Assembly (NCBI RefSeq): GCF_048544455.1
Contig: NC_133536.1
Location: 28,770,152-28,834,151, forward strand
Source of the DNA: Silene latifolia
Taxonomy: Eukaryota; Streptophyta; Magnoliopsida; Caryophyllales; Caryophyllaceae
Direction of reading: 5' to 3'
DNA: 64,000 nucleotides
Part shown: piece by piece, positions 1-11,146 of the stretch
Layout: every line of letters begins with the position of its first letter
Position numbering within the stretch: position 1 is the stretch's first letter
The notes under the pieces: generated by a model
The model's database searches: none
Told to the model about the DNA's origin: nothing
Seen by the model: the letters and a program-made list of their open reading frames with translations, nothing else
Position numbers and translations under genes: made by a program

Positions 1-994
1 GTTATATTTTATTCAACTGGCATGAATATTTATGAAATGAAATGCTTATCAATATAATACAGGTATGAGAGATTTATTATAAATAATTACTTGTGAGGAA
101 TCGTATTCTTGTGGAAATGCCATAATGCTATCTTACATGCTTGATTTACCTTTATGCCTACTTGTGCCGTTCTGCCAAGTACGGGTTTATCTCATTTCTT
201 CCGCCTCTTTCGGACCATTCTGCCGAATGTGGGTACTCGACTTCCGTTCTGCCAATCGAGTCTTGGATGCAGACTGTTCTGCCGTATGTCGAATCGGGAA
301 CCGTTCTGTCCCGAAAGTCTGGCCAGATTTAGACTAGAACCGTGTTACTATGATCTTTAGGGTCGTCCTACTAGAGGAAATTATATTTAATGAGTGTAGT
401 AAAGGTCTTGCATTATTTGGATGGTTGCATTGGTCATATCTTCTTGGAATACGTGCTCGTGGCTAAGTGATCGTGTTTACTCTCTTTATTTTTCGTCTCC
501 ATTTATTTGTTGTTGCTTATGCCTTACCTACTTACTTACTTTATCCTTTCTCCTTATCTTTGTTCTCTTAAACATGTATGATCCCATGTTTAGTTATGAT
601 TCAAGTAACTCACATCTTATTTAATGTGCTTATATTATTTGTTATGTTTGTTTCGACAATTTGTGGTTGGGAGAACCTTGAGTTACTCCCCACTGACTGT
701 AGCTTTCATGCATGTTTACATGAATGACAGATTTGTGAAGATGCATATGTGGGGTATAGACGTGTGAGCTAGCGAGTACCTTTGACTAGTAGTTTACTTA
801 TTTACCGCTTAGACTCACCTTTTTCATCTTGTCACTCGAGGGATATATTTTCCCCACTTTTTGACTATCTTATTGTATGAACCTATATTTACCGCTTAGA
901 CTCACCTTATCTATTAAATAAAAGTTTTTAAAATTTCCTCATTTTCCGCTTGTATTTATTAGTTTTACTTTTCGCTTTATCACGGGGCGTCACA
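1..994 (+). mobile_element. 3' part of a Ty3/gypsy LTR (chromovirus-like), cut by the window edge
   Basis: The stretch ends in CACGGGGCGTCACA, the usual 3' end of plant chromovirus LTRs and very like the GGGGCGTTACA ends of the element at 42251-53424. Around 655-705 a segment about a line ending in 'actccccact' before a gap is the reverse complement of a segment near 42650-42700 in that other LTR, so the two belong to related families in opposite orientation. It holds two copies of TTTACCGCTTAGACTCACC (near 802 and 890) and loose repeats of GTTCTGCC (170-312). No primer site follows, so this is a 3' LTR or solo LTR. The small ORFs here are chance frames. Confidence 0.7.
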
Positions 995-1145
995 ACATTT
1001 ACGTGATATCCAAGATTATACACCCAAGAAGAGTCAATTCTAACCCAAATATGCTCCCACAAACGGACTACAACGACGAACTGCTCAACAAAGGTGAGTT
1101 GTTTATGGGATGTAGTTGTTTTGTTGGCAATAGAAACGATAAGGC
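995..1145. other. unassigned spacer between two LTRs
   Basis: A 151-bp stretch between the end of the left-edge LTR and the start of the Tat-type LTR. One frame is open with a coding-like composition, but it matches no family I can name. It is probably the remnant of an older element that received both LTRs. The first five bases, ACATT, may be the target duplication of the left LTR; the matching copy would lie outside the window. Confidence 0.4.
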
Positions 1146-3511
1146 TGTAGATACCTCATTTCTGCACCTCCCGCAAGCCACCCGGTGATGATTAGGCCGC
1201 ATGTTTGGTACGCGGAATGATTTATGACAGTTCGTAAGTTTACCGTCAAGTGATAGCTCAAATACTTGTGTCTACCCCTTGGTCGTCATCTACGCGCCAT
1301 TACGATCATTTTGACAGTAATTAGAGTTCATTTGGAGTCCGGGTCAAAAACCGCTTCATTTTCTAATAAACCATTTAAAATGCCGAGTCGGAATGTTCTA
1401 GAATATTCCGGATATTTCTATTCCATAAAGTCAATTTTATATTCTTTTGGTAAAATATATCCCGAAAATCATATTTCAACGAATAAGAAAGTTGAGATCT
1501 ACGGCAATTCCATAACAGAAACGCGGAAATCTTTCTTCCGCAGGAGGAAACCTCTGGGGAAAGGACGCAGCACCTGCTGCGCCTCTTCCAAGAGTCGCAG
1601 TGGCTGATGCGCCTCTTCCCCAGCTCTTTCCCGCGTATTTTCAGATCTTTTTTAGATTTGTTTCCAAAGTTTCAGTCATTCCATAATTCCTCCGTTTGAT
1701 TAGTATAAATAAGGACCTTCGTTCCTAATATTTCTCACGCGAGTGTCCGCCTTTCTCTTCTCTCTTTGCATTCTAACACCGTGCTCTAAGCTTATTGACG
1801 TCTACGTGCTTGATCAATCGACCACGTAAGCTTGAATCCTTCTGAGTACCAGTCACGCTGCATGACCAACCAATTTGACCAACTAAACTTAATTAATCAA
1901 TTTAATCTAAATCCTCTCGCGAGGGCACTTTCATCATACATTCGAGTCGAGCAATTACTAAACGTTAACTTAGTTAATCTCGTTTCGTCAAACATGTAAG
2001 TCTGAGGGTGTAAATCCCATCTTTTATTATTGTATTTTATTTTTGTATCAATTAATGTAAGGTTTACGTCAAAAATATGCTTAAGAACGATTTCTAAAAC
2101 CCTTTTATCAAATTGTTTTTACGGATTAATTATGGGCAGACGTTGAGAAGAAACGCATCAACTGTTGCGCCTCTTCGAAGAGTCGCAGCATCTGCTGCGC
2201 CTCTTCCAGAGGCTGTCGTAGTTCCTGCCTTTCTTCTTCTTCCTCAGTCCTCTGTTAATCCGTCCCTTTTGTCTTAATTTCGTCTTTTTCGCATATAATA
2301 ATTATAGCACGTATTCATAATAATTTATCACCTTTAAATCCCGACTTAAATCCCTTATAATCCATATTTGCGGGTTTTCGTCATCAAATCAAACCCGGAT
2401 TTCGGAGATTCGATTCGTTCATATCAAATCTCTGGAATTCGACTTTTGTATATGCTTTCATCTGTTTAACACGTTTTTCGTACTGTTTTCGTCTTAATGG
2501 TTTAACCTAAACAACCCTAATTAATTTGTAATATTTGTAATTAATCTCTAATTCTTTTATAATTCGCTTTTAATCCGTATTAATTCGTTTTTATCGCTTC
2601 TATGACCAATTCATATGTAAATAACCTGTTAAATCACTTTCACCCGAGTCAAATATAGATAACCAATCATTAAAATTACCAACGAACATTAACAACACGC
2701 AGTTCTGACTTCACAGCCAGAACTCACTTCAGGAACAGACGCAGTGACCACCGCGCCTCTTCCAAGAGACGCAGCATTGATGCGCCTGTTCCGGGTTGAG
2801 CTATGTCTCTGAACTTCCGTTCTTGCTTTGACCTAAGTTTCTAGCTTACGTATTAATCGACTATTAACCCTAATATCACCTCTAATATGTCTGTGTCGTC
2901 CTAATTTATTTTCTCTTGTTTTTCTCAAATTATCCGTCTTAGATATATTTTCGACGTAAATCAATTAATCCATTGTAATTTATTGTAATTTTAATTATTG
3001 CAATTTATTTATTGTATTTTATTATTTGTATGGTTTATTTACTTTGTTCTCACATGTAATTAATCCTAATCCCTACTTCGACCTAATTGAGTGCTAAATT
3101 ACGTGTTCACCGACTTAGTTAATTTTCACATGTTAGGACTAAAATGTTGGATGTTGCATTGCATGCATATAATCGACAACATATCGAGTATGAACGATTT
3201 CCCTAATCATTAGTAGAGGCCGCTATCGAGGCGGGCGGGATTAGGTGTTCAATAAAAGGACTTCCTAATACGTACCCTCACCCCTTACTCCAGATCTCTG
3301 TGAACATCCGTGTTCATTGGCATCCGCGAGAGTCATTCTAGACATAGAATGCTAAGGGTAATGAGTTCTTAGTGTCTATGTCACTACTTTGTATCTTGAC
3401 ATGACGCGGAGTATTCGAACGGTTTCCAATTTTCCACAATAAATCGGTGGCGACTCCACAAATGCAAACGCTTGTTTCCCAAGTGCCTCCGTGGGCCCCC
3501 CCGTGTCCACA
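1146..3511 (+). repeat. 5' LTR of the Tat-lineage element
   Basis: Begins TGTAGATACC and ends GTGTCCACA (TG...CA), 2366 bp. A second copy about 10% different lies at 5890-8253. It is followed after two bases by the primer binding site, which fixes it as a 5' LTR. Inside are three blocks (about 1567-1620, 2153-2210, 2738-2790) built on GCTGCGCCTCTTCC and its partial complement. A TATA-like TATAAATA near 1705 could be the promoter. ORFs on either strand here are shadows. Confidence 0.8.
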
Positions 3512-3514
3512 GTT

Positions 3515-3532
3515 TGGCGACTCCGCTGGGGA
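3515..3532 (+). promoter_or_regulatory. primer binding site complementary to tRNA-Arg
   Basis: TGGCGACTCCGCTGGGGA lies two bases after the LTR. Its reverse complement fits the 3' end of a plant tRNA-Arg with a GACTCCG/CGGAGTCG acceptor stem plus CCA. Tat/Ogre elements are known to use tRNA-Arg. Confidence 0.75.
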
Positions 3533-4305
3533 GTAATACACTTACGTGTTTCCAAGGGTGAAACTTGAACAAGGTTAGGGAATAGTTTATATGAGACAGT
3601 TATCGGTTTTCATTACTCGACCTTCTTAGGTCGTTTTATTCGGCCTTCCTAGGCGCAACCCAACCCCTTCGACCAATCGTCCCGTCTGGACGGTCCAAAT
3701 TCTTATCTGGGCCTAAGGATGGATAGCGATTGACGTCAACCATACCATGATGCTTACTCATGTTTGTATCAAGGGCTTTCACTACTCAAGGAAATGGACT
3801 AGGAACCGACCTTACTCATGTTTGGCACGGACCTCTCCACAGACCCGGGTTTGATTGCTCGGTATGGCAACCCACCCTTTTAAGCCAAAACCCTATAAAT
3901 GCACTCAGCATACTGTTATAATGCCTGTATAAATACTTGTATCATATGTGATCACCTTTTTTCTAAACAAAGCTATGACGGATTTTGTAAAATTAAAAGG
4001 CTTTTTAAAATGTAAACATTTTCAAAAATGGCCAAGATTAGCGCAAAATGAGTCGAAACTCTGTCCAAATATCCAGTCAAAATTCGGGCCTCAAAACCCA
4101 TTTCAAAACCTCACTTCGAGTTAATACTCCTACAACTACACTACAGTTGTTTAGGACAAACATTTCAAACCTTCGTCATTTTCAAATATCACTTAACACA
4201 GTGGCACACTCCCACTTCACAAAGTTGAGTCTTTTCTTTGAGTAAGTGTGCTAGAATGGTCGATCGTGTTTTGATTCATCGTCAACCTCTTATCCAGTTT
4301 CCAAG
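3533..4305 (+). other. untranslated leader of the Tat element
   Basis: About 770 bp with no convincing ORF between the primer site and the gag start. Short repeats of the type TTCGGCC/TTCTTAGG occur near 3610-3660. Nothing else is recognisable. Confidence 0.5.
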
Positions 4306-5889
4306 ATGCCTGGAACTAGTACCACAAGTCAGAGTGGTCAAGCCCAAAATAATGGTAATGATCAAATCCTAGCCGCGCTCGCTCGTTTTTAAACAAGCCA
4401 AGACCAAGTTTATGACCGCCTCCACACTATTGAAGGCCGAATTGTTGCTGTAGAAATAACTAGGCTTCCTCCTGCAGAAAGTGATGTTCCTAGTGAGTCG
4501 TGCATGATAATCTTCCACCCTATGTTGGAAAACCAGAAATCAACCCTCCAGTAGGTCTTACTGAAGCTGAAAAACGACTCCAATATTTGGAGGAACAACT
4601 AATGTACCTTAAAGGAGATGACATCTATAGGGAGAATAATCGCAAGTATGAGGCCGTGAATACTAAATTGCCAACCAACTTCAACATGACTGACATCTCG
4701 AAGTTCAAGGGACATGAAAACCCTTTGAACCACATTCGTGCTTTCAAAGACTACATGTCTATCAAAGGCATTAAACCCGAGATGTTCTTAAGGATCTTTC
4801 CTTCATCTCTCGACACCATTCCTAAACAATGGTTCTACTCTTTGGAGCACAAGAAGATTGCCACCTGGGATGATGCTGCAATTGAGTTCGCTAAACAATA
4901 AGCAGATAATGCTGAAATCCAAGTCAACATGCGTACTCTAGAGGTTCTTACCCAAAATGAAAAAGAAGGCTTCACCGACTTCCTAAGTAGGTGGAGGAAG
5001 ACTAGCACACAGTTAGTTGAACATCCAGATGAGGCTACCCTTGTGGAGAAATTCGTGGATAACTTGAGACCCATTTATGCAAACCACTTGAGGTACCAAA
5101 AAATAAAGACCTTCAAATATCTAACTGTTCTAGGGACAAGAATTGAAGATGACATCCGTAAAGAGCTCTTGTTCAAAATGGTAGATCGTGGATATCAAGG
5201 CTCAACGAGTCGTTGTTATGGCACTACTAGCAAGACTGATGAGGTTAACCTCCTAGAATCATCAAAGAAGAATAACCCACAAAGAGAGTTCACAAACATT
5301 GGCGATACATACTCCAATGCTATGAAAAAGGTTGATGAAACAGGGTAAGCTCCAACCCATAGGGCCTACACCCGACCCAGAAAAGAAGTCCAAGTTCTGG
5401 GACGAAAATGCATACTGCGAATATCATAGAGGTAAGGGACACAATACAGAGAAATGCTTCAAGCTAAAACATGTCCTTTAGGATATGATCGAAGATGGTC
5501 GCCTACCAATACCTCCTGGAGGTAAGCCTAATAACACTCAGAATCCTCTTGGAGTTCTGATGATTACAGATGAAGAATCCACCTTGGATTGTTCACACCT
5601 CATTTCTCCAATCGAAGACGAGATTCATGCATTAGAAATGGTTCCTACTGTCAAAACTCGTCAAGCACCTTGTTTAGACGAACAGGCTGTTAATCTTGTG
5701 TTTGGGGATGACCGATTTGTTAGAGCTGCACAAGATGAGATCATTACCATTATACTTCAAGATGACCACTTCAACCCTACAACGTTAATCACCGAAACCA
5801 GTTCGAATCAGCAAAAAGGATGGAGAAAGTCAATCAAGTGGACGAAAAACCAAGGAAAGCTCTTCAAAGTCACCACTGGAGAAGAAGAG
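4306..5889 (+). pseudogene. Tat-lineage gag (nucleocapsid precursor), broken
   Basis: The likely start is ATG 4306 (MPGTSTTSQSG...). A stop follows in the poly-T stretch near 4389, and another stop lies near 4900 inside the capsid region. The capsid part (about 4670-5160) has the retrotransposon gag signature of FKGHENPLNHIRAF followed by WFYSL. Near 5410-5460 is the modified knuckle CEYHRGKGHNTEKC typical of Tat gag (Cys-His-His-Cys rather than CCHC). After a stop near 5480 the frame is open from 5485 to the inserted LTR, where the native protein breaks at TTGEEE. The protein would have packaged element RNA into virus-like particles; this copy cannot make it intact. Confidence 0.75.
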
Positions 5890-8253
5890 TGTAGATACCT
5901 CATTTCTGCACTCCCGCCAAACACTCGGTGATGATTGGGCCGCATGTTTGGTACACGGAACGATTTATGACAATTCGTAAGTTTATCATCAAGTGATAGC
6001 TCAAATACTTGTGTCTACCCCTTGGTCGTCATCTATGCGCCGTTACAGTGGTTTTGAGAGTAATTAGAGTTCATTTGGAGTCCGGGTCAAAAAGCGTCTT
6101 CATTTTCTAATAAACCGTTTAAATGCCGAGTCGGAATGTTCTGGAATATTCCGGATATTTCTATTCCATATTTTAATCTTTTAATCTTTTGGCAAAATAT
6201 ATCCCGAAATTATATTTTAAACAATAAGAAAGTTGAGATCTACCGCAATTCCATAACAGAAACGCGGAAAATCTTTTCTCCGCAGGAGGAAACTCCTGGG
6301 AAAAGGACGCAGCACCTGCTGCGCCTCTTCCAAGAGCCGCAGTGGCTGCTGCGCCTTTTCCCCAGCTCTTTTCTGCATGTTTTCAAATCTTTTCGAGATT
6401 TGTTTCCAAAGTTTTACCGAAACCCTAATTCCTCCATGTGATTAGTATAAATAGGGACTTCCGTTCCTCATATTTCTCATGCGAGTGTCCACCCTTATCT
6501 TCTCCCTTTGCATTCTAAGACCGTGCTCTTTGCTTATTGGCGTCTACGTGCTTGAACTTTCGACCACGTAAGCTCGAATCCTTCTGATTACCAGCCTCGT
6601 TTTGCATGACCGACCAATTTGACCAACTCCACTAAATCAATTTAATCAATTTAATTTAATTCCTCTTACAAGGGAACTTTCATCGTACATTCGAGTCGAG
6701 CAATCACTAATCGTTAACTTAGTCAATCTCGTTTCGTCAAACATGTAAGTCTGAGGGTGTAAATCCCATATTTTATTATTGTATTTTATTTTTGTATGAA
6801 CTAATGTAAGATTTGCGTCGAAAGCATGTTTAAAACCAATATATAAAACCTTTTTGTCAAACCCTTTTTCGGATTAACGGAAGACAGACGTCGAGAAGAA
6901 ACGTAGCAACTGCTGCGCATTTTTGAAGAGTCGCAGCATCTGCTGCGCCTCTTCCTGAGGTTGCCGCAGTTTCTGCTTTTCTTCTTCTTCCTTTGTTCTT
7001 TGTTAATTCGTCTCTTTTGTTTCGTTTTTCTTATTTTCCTCATATTTCCACTCGCATACTTTTAACACATAATTCTTATTAATTATCATCCTTTAAATTT
7101 CCGACTTAAATCCCAAGTAAACAATATTTGCGGGTTTTCGTCATTAAAATCAAACCCGGATTTTAGAGATTAGATTCGTCCATATCAAGTCTCTGGAATT
7201 CGCCTTTTGTATATTTTTCATCAGTTCACCATCTTCATTATCAATAGTTTAAAACCTAATTAATTTGTATTAGTATGTTAACAAAATTTGTAATTAGTAT
7301 TTTTAATTCGTTCTAATTAATTTGAGTTCGTTATTTATTACTTTTATGACCCACTCATATGTAAATAACCTGTTAAATCACTTCTACTTGAGTCGAATAC
7401 CAATAATCGATCATTAAATTCACCAACGAACATTAACAATATGCAGTTCCGGCTTCACAGCCAGAACTCACCTCAAGAACAGACGTAGTGACCACTACGC
7501 CTCTTCCGAGGGACGCAGCTCTGTTGCGCCTGTTCCGAAGTGAATTCTGTCTCTGAACTTCTGTTGTTGCTTTGACCTAGTCTGTTAGTTTACGTATTAA
7601 TCGACTATTACCCGTAATATCACTACTAATCTGTCCGTTTGCTAACCTTAATTATTTTGTCTTTTCTTTTCTAAAAAATCCGTTTTAAACGTGTTTTCGA
7701 TGTAAACCATTGAATCATTGTAATCATTGTAATTTTAATTATCGTATTTCATTTATTGTACTCTTTATTATCGTATTGTTTGCTTATTTTCACGTGTAAT
7801 CAAATCTAAATTTTTACCTCGACCTATTGTATGCTAAATTACGTGTTCACCGACATAATTAATTCTCACATGCTAGGATTAAAATGTTGTTTGTTGCATT
7901 GCATGCATACAATCGACAAAATATCATGTATAGATGATTTTCCCTAATCATTAATAGAGGCCGCTATCGAGGCGGGCGGGATTAGGTGTTTGATCAAAAG
8001 AGCTTCGTAATACGTACCCTCACCCCTTACTCCAGATCTCTGTGAACATCCGTGTTCATTGACATCTACGAGAGTCATTCTAGACATAGAATGCTAAGGG
8101 TAACGAGTTCTTGGTGTCTATGTCATTACTTTGTGTCTTGACATGACGCGAAGTATTCGAATGGTTTCCAATTTTCCACAATAAATTGTTGGCGACTCCA
8201 CAAAGGCAAACGCTTGTTTTCCCAAGCGCCCCCGTGGGCATCCCGTATCCACA
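5890..8253 (+). mobile_element. second LTR copy, probably a solo LTR inserted in gag-pol
   Basis: 2364 bp, same family as 1146-3511, from TGTAGATACC to GTATCCACA. Coding sequence of the Tat type lies on both sides (...TTGEEE before, MFKGEPEDKEF after). Flanking pentamers are AAGAG and GAGGG, a poor target duplication. Removing the LTR plus five bases puts both sides in one frame, as expected for a solo LTR. Against this, the purine tract GGAGAAGAAGAG just before it could be a polypurine tract, which would make it the 3' LTR of a shortened element 1146-8253. I favour the solo LTR. Confidence 0.6.
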
Positions 8254-8376
8254 GAGGGATGTTCAAAGGAGAACCTGAAGACAAAGAATTCGAGTCAGAG
8301 TCGGAGTCGGAATTAGAGTCTGAGTCTAGAGAAGTCCCTAGAGAGTCTCCTCTTGTCGTCACTCCCAATCCCCTTG
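8254..8376 (+). pseudogene. Tat-lineage acidic linker, left half
   Basis: An open frame reads MFKGEPEDKEF and then a run of Glu-Ser pairs, ending in TPNP at the insertion of the 17-kb element. The same frame resumes in phase after that insertion at 25288, so the two halves were one ORF. Glu/Ser-rich linkers between the gag-protease part and RT occur in Tat elements. Confidence 0.6.
8372..8376 (+). repeat. target-site duplication CCTTG (left)
   Basis: CCTTG precedes the LTR at 8377 and recurs directly after the other LTR at 25283-25287. This defines the ends of the inserted element and restores the Tat reading frame. Confidence 0.9.
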
Positions 8377-9701
8377 TGTGACACCCCCATATACCAAGGA
8401 GCCTTAACAAGACCTTCCCTAGCATATAAGGGCATCACCATCTCGGTTACCCGAGGAAAGTAATCACCAAAGGTCAATAAAAGAACATTTATAATTATTT
8501 TACAGTGATATAACAAACTACTAATACAAAAGGTACAACTCGTCGAAACTATATAAACTACTTCTGTCTTTACTCATGAAGACTCATCCCGCCAAGACTC
8601 CAGCTATCATCCAAGACAACACCTGCTAAGACTGACTGCTCACCATAAGGGATTACGGTATACGCAACAAAAACAAACAAAAGACAAACCACACAAGGTC
8701 AGTAACTGAAAAGACATACTAACCACTAGCATAGCAATACAGAACAACAACATACACACAAGCCACATCTCCACCAATCAATCACCATCACCGACTATCC
8801 ACTGGACCAGCCCTGCCGGTGGGAGACCGCAGCCGTACCCACCAAATCCCCGCTCATCATACCGAGCGATAACCCTGTCCCATTAATGTGCACATCCTCT
8901 CCCGTGGCGGGTTTCGCGGAGGGCGAAACTAGGGCGTGAAGCCACTCCCGCAAGTGACTCCACTCAGCCGAGGACGTACCTCGAGAACCAAAGACAATCA
9001 ACCACATACAACTGCATCATACCAACAACCAATGGAACAACACACACCAACCGATTACCATATACATTCAACCATACGGACACAATAACAATACGACCAC
9101 CGTCACACTAGACAACCAACAGAAACTGAGTAGGAGAACTTACCTGTAGCCAACGCAGCAACTTCCCGATCAAACACATGAAATCAACCAAGCAAGAAAC
9201 CCCTATACAAACCACATAATAGCCTATTACTACCACCATAATCCTACAAGGAACAACAAAGACAAGGACGATGATGATTACATACCTACGCATAGAATAT
9301 CGGCGTTAAGACCGCTACCCGACTCAAGAACTCATCCCCAAGGCAATAGCATCCTCAAAGGCTCTCATGGAAGGTATTTTGGTGAAGGGAAAGGAGGGAG
9401 GCGACATCTAGGTCTGAAGGAAGGAGGCGGAAATGATTTGCGGTTCTAACAAAACACGATTATAAACCCTCGCTGTAAAGACGCTATTCGATCGAGTAAC
9501 CAACCTACTCGATCGAGTGGCCCCTACTCGACCGAGTACCCAAGATATTCAATCGAGTATCCTCTACTCTATCGAGTACCACTCATCCTCATATACTCAC
9601 AAGACCCTAGGCATGTCTGGCACGCATTCCCAAGCACCATCACCTGCCCCCAAAGGTCGGTCAACGTCGGTCAACGGATCCTTAAAAGGGCGGGTATTAC
9701 A
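8377..9701 (-). repeat. 3' LTR of the non-autonomous element
   Basis: 1325 bp reading TGTGACACCCCCATATACC to GGGCGGGTATTACA on the + strand. Compared with the partner LTR it has an extra stretch near 8690-8720 and a duplicated GTCGGTCAAC near 9660-9675. The array of ACTCGATCGAGT-type palindromes sits at 9485-9578. Confidence 0.88.
9485..9578. repeat. array of ACTCGATCGAGT palindromes, LTR copy 1
   Basis: Five 14-bp units start at 9485, 9506, 9525, 9546 and 9565, alternately 21 and 19 bp apart. The second is perfect at its core; the others have one or two changes. The same array is at 25076-25169 in the partner LTR. Confidence 0.85.
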
Positions 9702-9715
9702 ATCTTCCCCCCTTA
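9702..9715 (-). promoter_or_regulatory. polypurine tract
   Basis: On the minus strand it reads TTAAGGGGGGAAGAT directly upstream of the 3' LTR, the expected primer for plus-strand DNA synthesis. It is followed by a palindrome, AACTTCGGGGACGAAGTT. Confidence 0.75.
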
Positions 9716-11146
9716 AAAAGAACTTCGTCCCCGAAGTTCGACTCATCCTCCCCCAAAAATACACGTCAAGAAACCCAAGGTCGACACCACCTTTCTCCCG
9801 ACACAGGTCCACTACTCTCTAGAGGCATTATTCCACTATGTCATTATCATCAACTGTCCAATACACATCACATACTCAGGCTTCTGCAAACCACTATTTG
9901 AATTACCAGACTCACAACATGCACCAATACGACCGGTTCGACTAACGGTTATACTACTGCATCGAATTCTTTAGACACGCATTAACGCAACCACGAGACT
10001 ATACTTTCACTGGCCAACAACTACCAACACAACACATGTCACACAACGATCCTATTACAGATTCACAACAATGTAGGATTCACAGTCGTATAACTCAAAA
10101 CTACCGATGACAACTCCGCTACTGTTCTTGGCATCCCTTTCTCTTTATGAACATCATCTCATTGTAAATTACTCACCTTTTACTTAAACATACAATTTAC
10201 TCATCAAAACGATTAAAACAGTTATAAACTCGTACCTATATTATAAAACATTACAAACATACGGTAAAACATTACAAACATACGGTAAAAATTATTATAA
10301 TTTCAGCTTTTTTTTTTGCGACATTACTCTTCCCCTCTAAAAAGGAACTTCGTCCCCGAAGTTCGCCATCAAATAACTTACTCACTACCCTGACACATAT
10401 TGCACCTTGCCGACATTACTCGCTAATCACGACTATCATTACTTATATACACCTGCTACTTTATGAGAATGATTATCAACCACCATGAAAGACATGCATG
10501 TAACAATTTGTGTATAATGTAATTATGGAAATCCCATGAAATAAATAACGAGTCTTTTCGATAATAAATAAGTTAGGCTTGCTTGTAGACGTTGAGGATG
10601 TAAAATGAATGCATTAAGAACCAATTAATACTGTCACTATTTCTCACAAATCGTCATTTATAGGCCAAGCACGAACCCAACCATAACTAAGAAGTCAACC
10701 CAAACATGTTACTAATCTTCAATAACCATGATAAACATCAAATTATGCCAAAATAAAAGCATTCAAACAATTAAATCTACGAAGAATGCCTATAACAGTG
10801 CTACTCGATCGAGCTGGCCTTACTCGATCGAGTATCTTAGCTACTCGATCGAGTAGCCTGAGATCAGAATACCCCCTAATTGCCACACCTGCAGCTACTC
10901 GATCGAGTGAGGGGCACTCGGTCGAGTGGCCACAGGTCAAAATACCTCCATATCAACGAGACACAAGATAAACGATCATATAACTGCGAGTCGGGATGAA
11001 TATCCGACCACAAATCCTGTAGAACAAGTCTAGAAAAAGCAAGCACGGCCTTATGGCCACCAGTACAAACCAAACATGATAAGTACGAATCAAAATAAAC
11101 TAATATCCAACACAACCGACAATCATAACAAAAGGAAATAGGAGTA
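9716..11146 (-). other. 3' noncoding region of the non-autonomous element
   Basis: No credible ORF. A second copy of the polypurine/palindrome module (pyrimidine tract plus AACTTCGTCCCCGAAGTT) lies at about 10328-10362. A direct repeat of ACATTACAAACATACGGTAA occurs near 10247-10287. The palindrome array at 10802-10928 is listed separately. Confidence 0.5.
10802..10928. repeat. array of ACTCGATCGAGT palindromes, internal 1
   Basis: Units start at 10802, 10821, 10842, 10896 and 10915. The first three keep the 19-21 bp spacing of the LTR arrays. They lie just downstream of the orphan ORF in the minus-strand transcript sense. Confidence 0.85.

Noticed and set aside
3338..3572. Minus-strand ORFs at the end of the Tat LTR, repeated at 8126-8425
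   Set aside because: They recur because the LTR recurs. Frames and lengths differ between the copies, and they oppose the element's transcription.
1146..8253. A complete 7.1-kb LTR element with LTRs 1146-3511 and 5890-8253
   Set aside because: Outer flanks AAGGC and GAGGG do not match, and coding sequence of the same type continues after 8253. Kept only as an alternative reading of the second LTR.
9485..9578. Regularly spaced short repeats as a CRISPR-like array
   Set aside because: Units are 14-bp palindromes with 5-7 bp between them, inside an LTR of a plant retrotransposon, and there are no cas genes. The spacing is far too short for CRISPR.
9517..9822. Plus-strand ORF of 101 codons at the LTR end
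   Set aside because: It runs through the palindrome array and the polypurine tract, antisense to the element. No domain.
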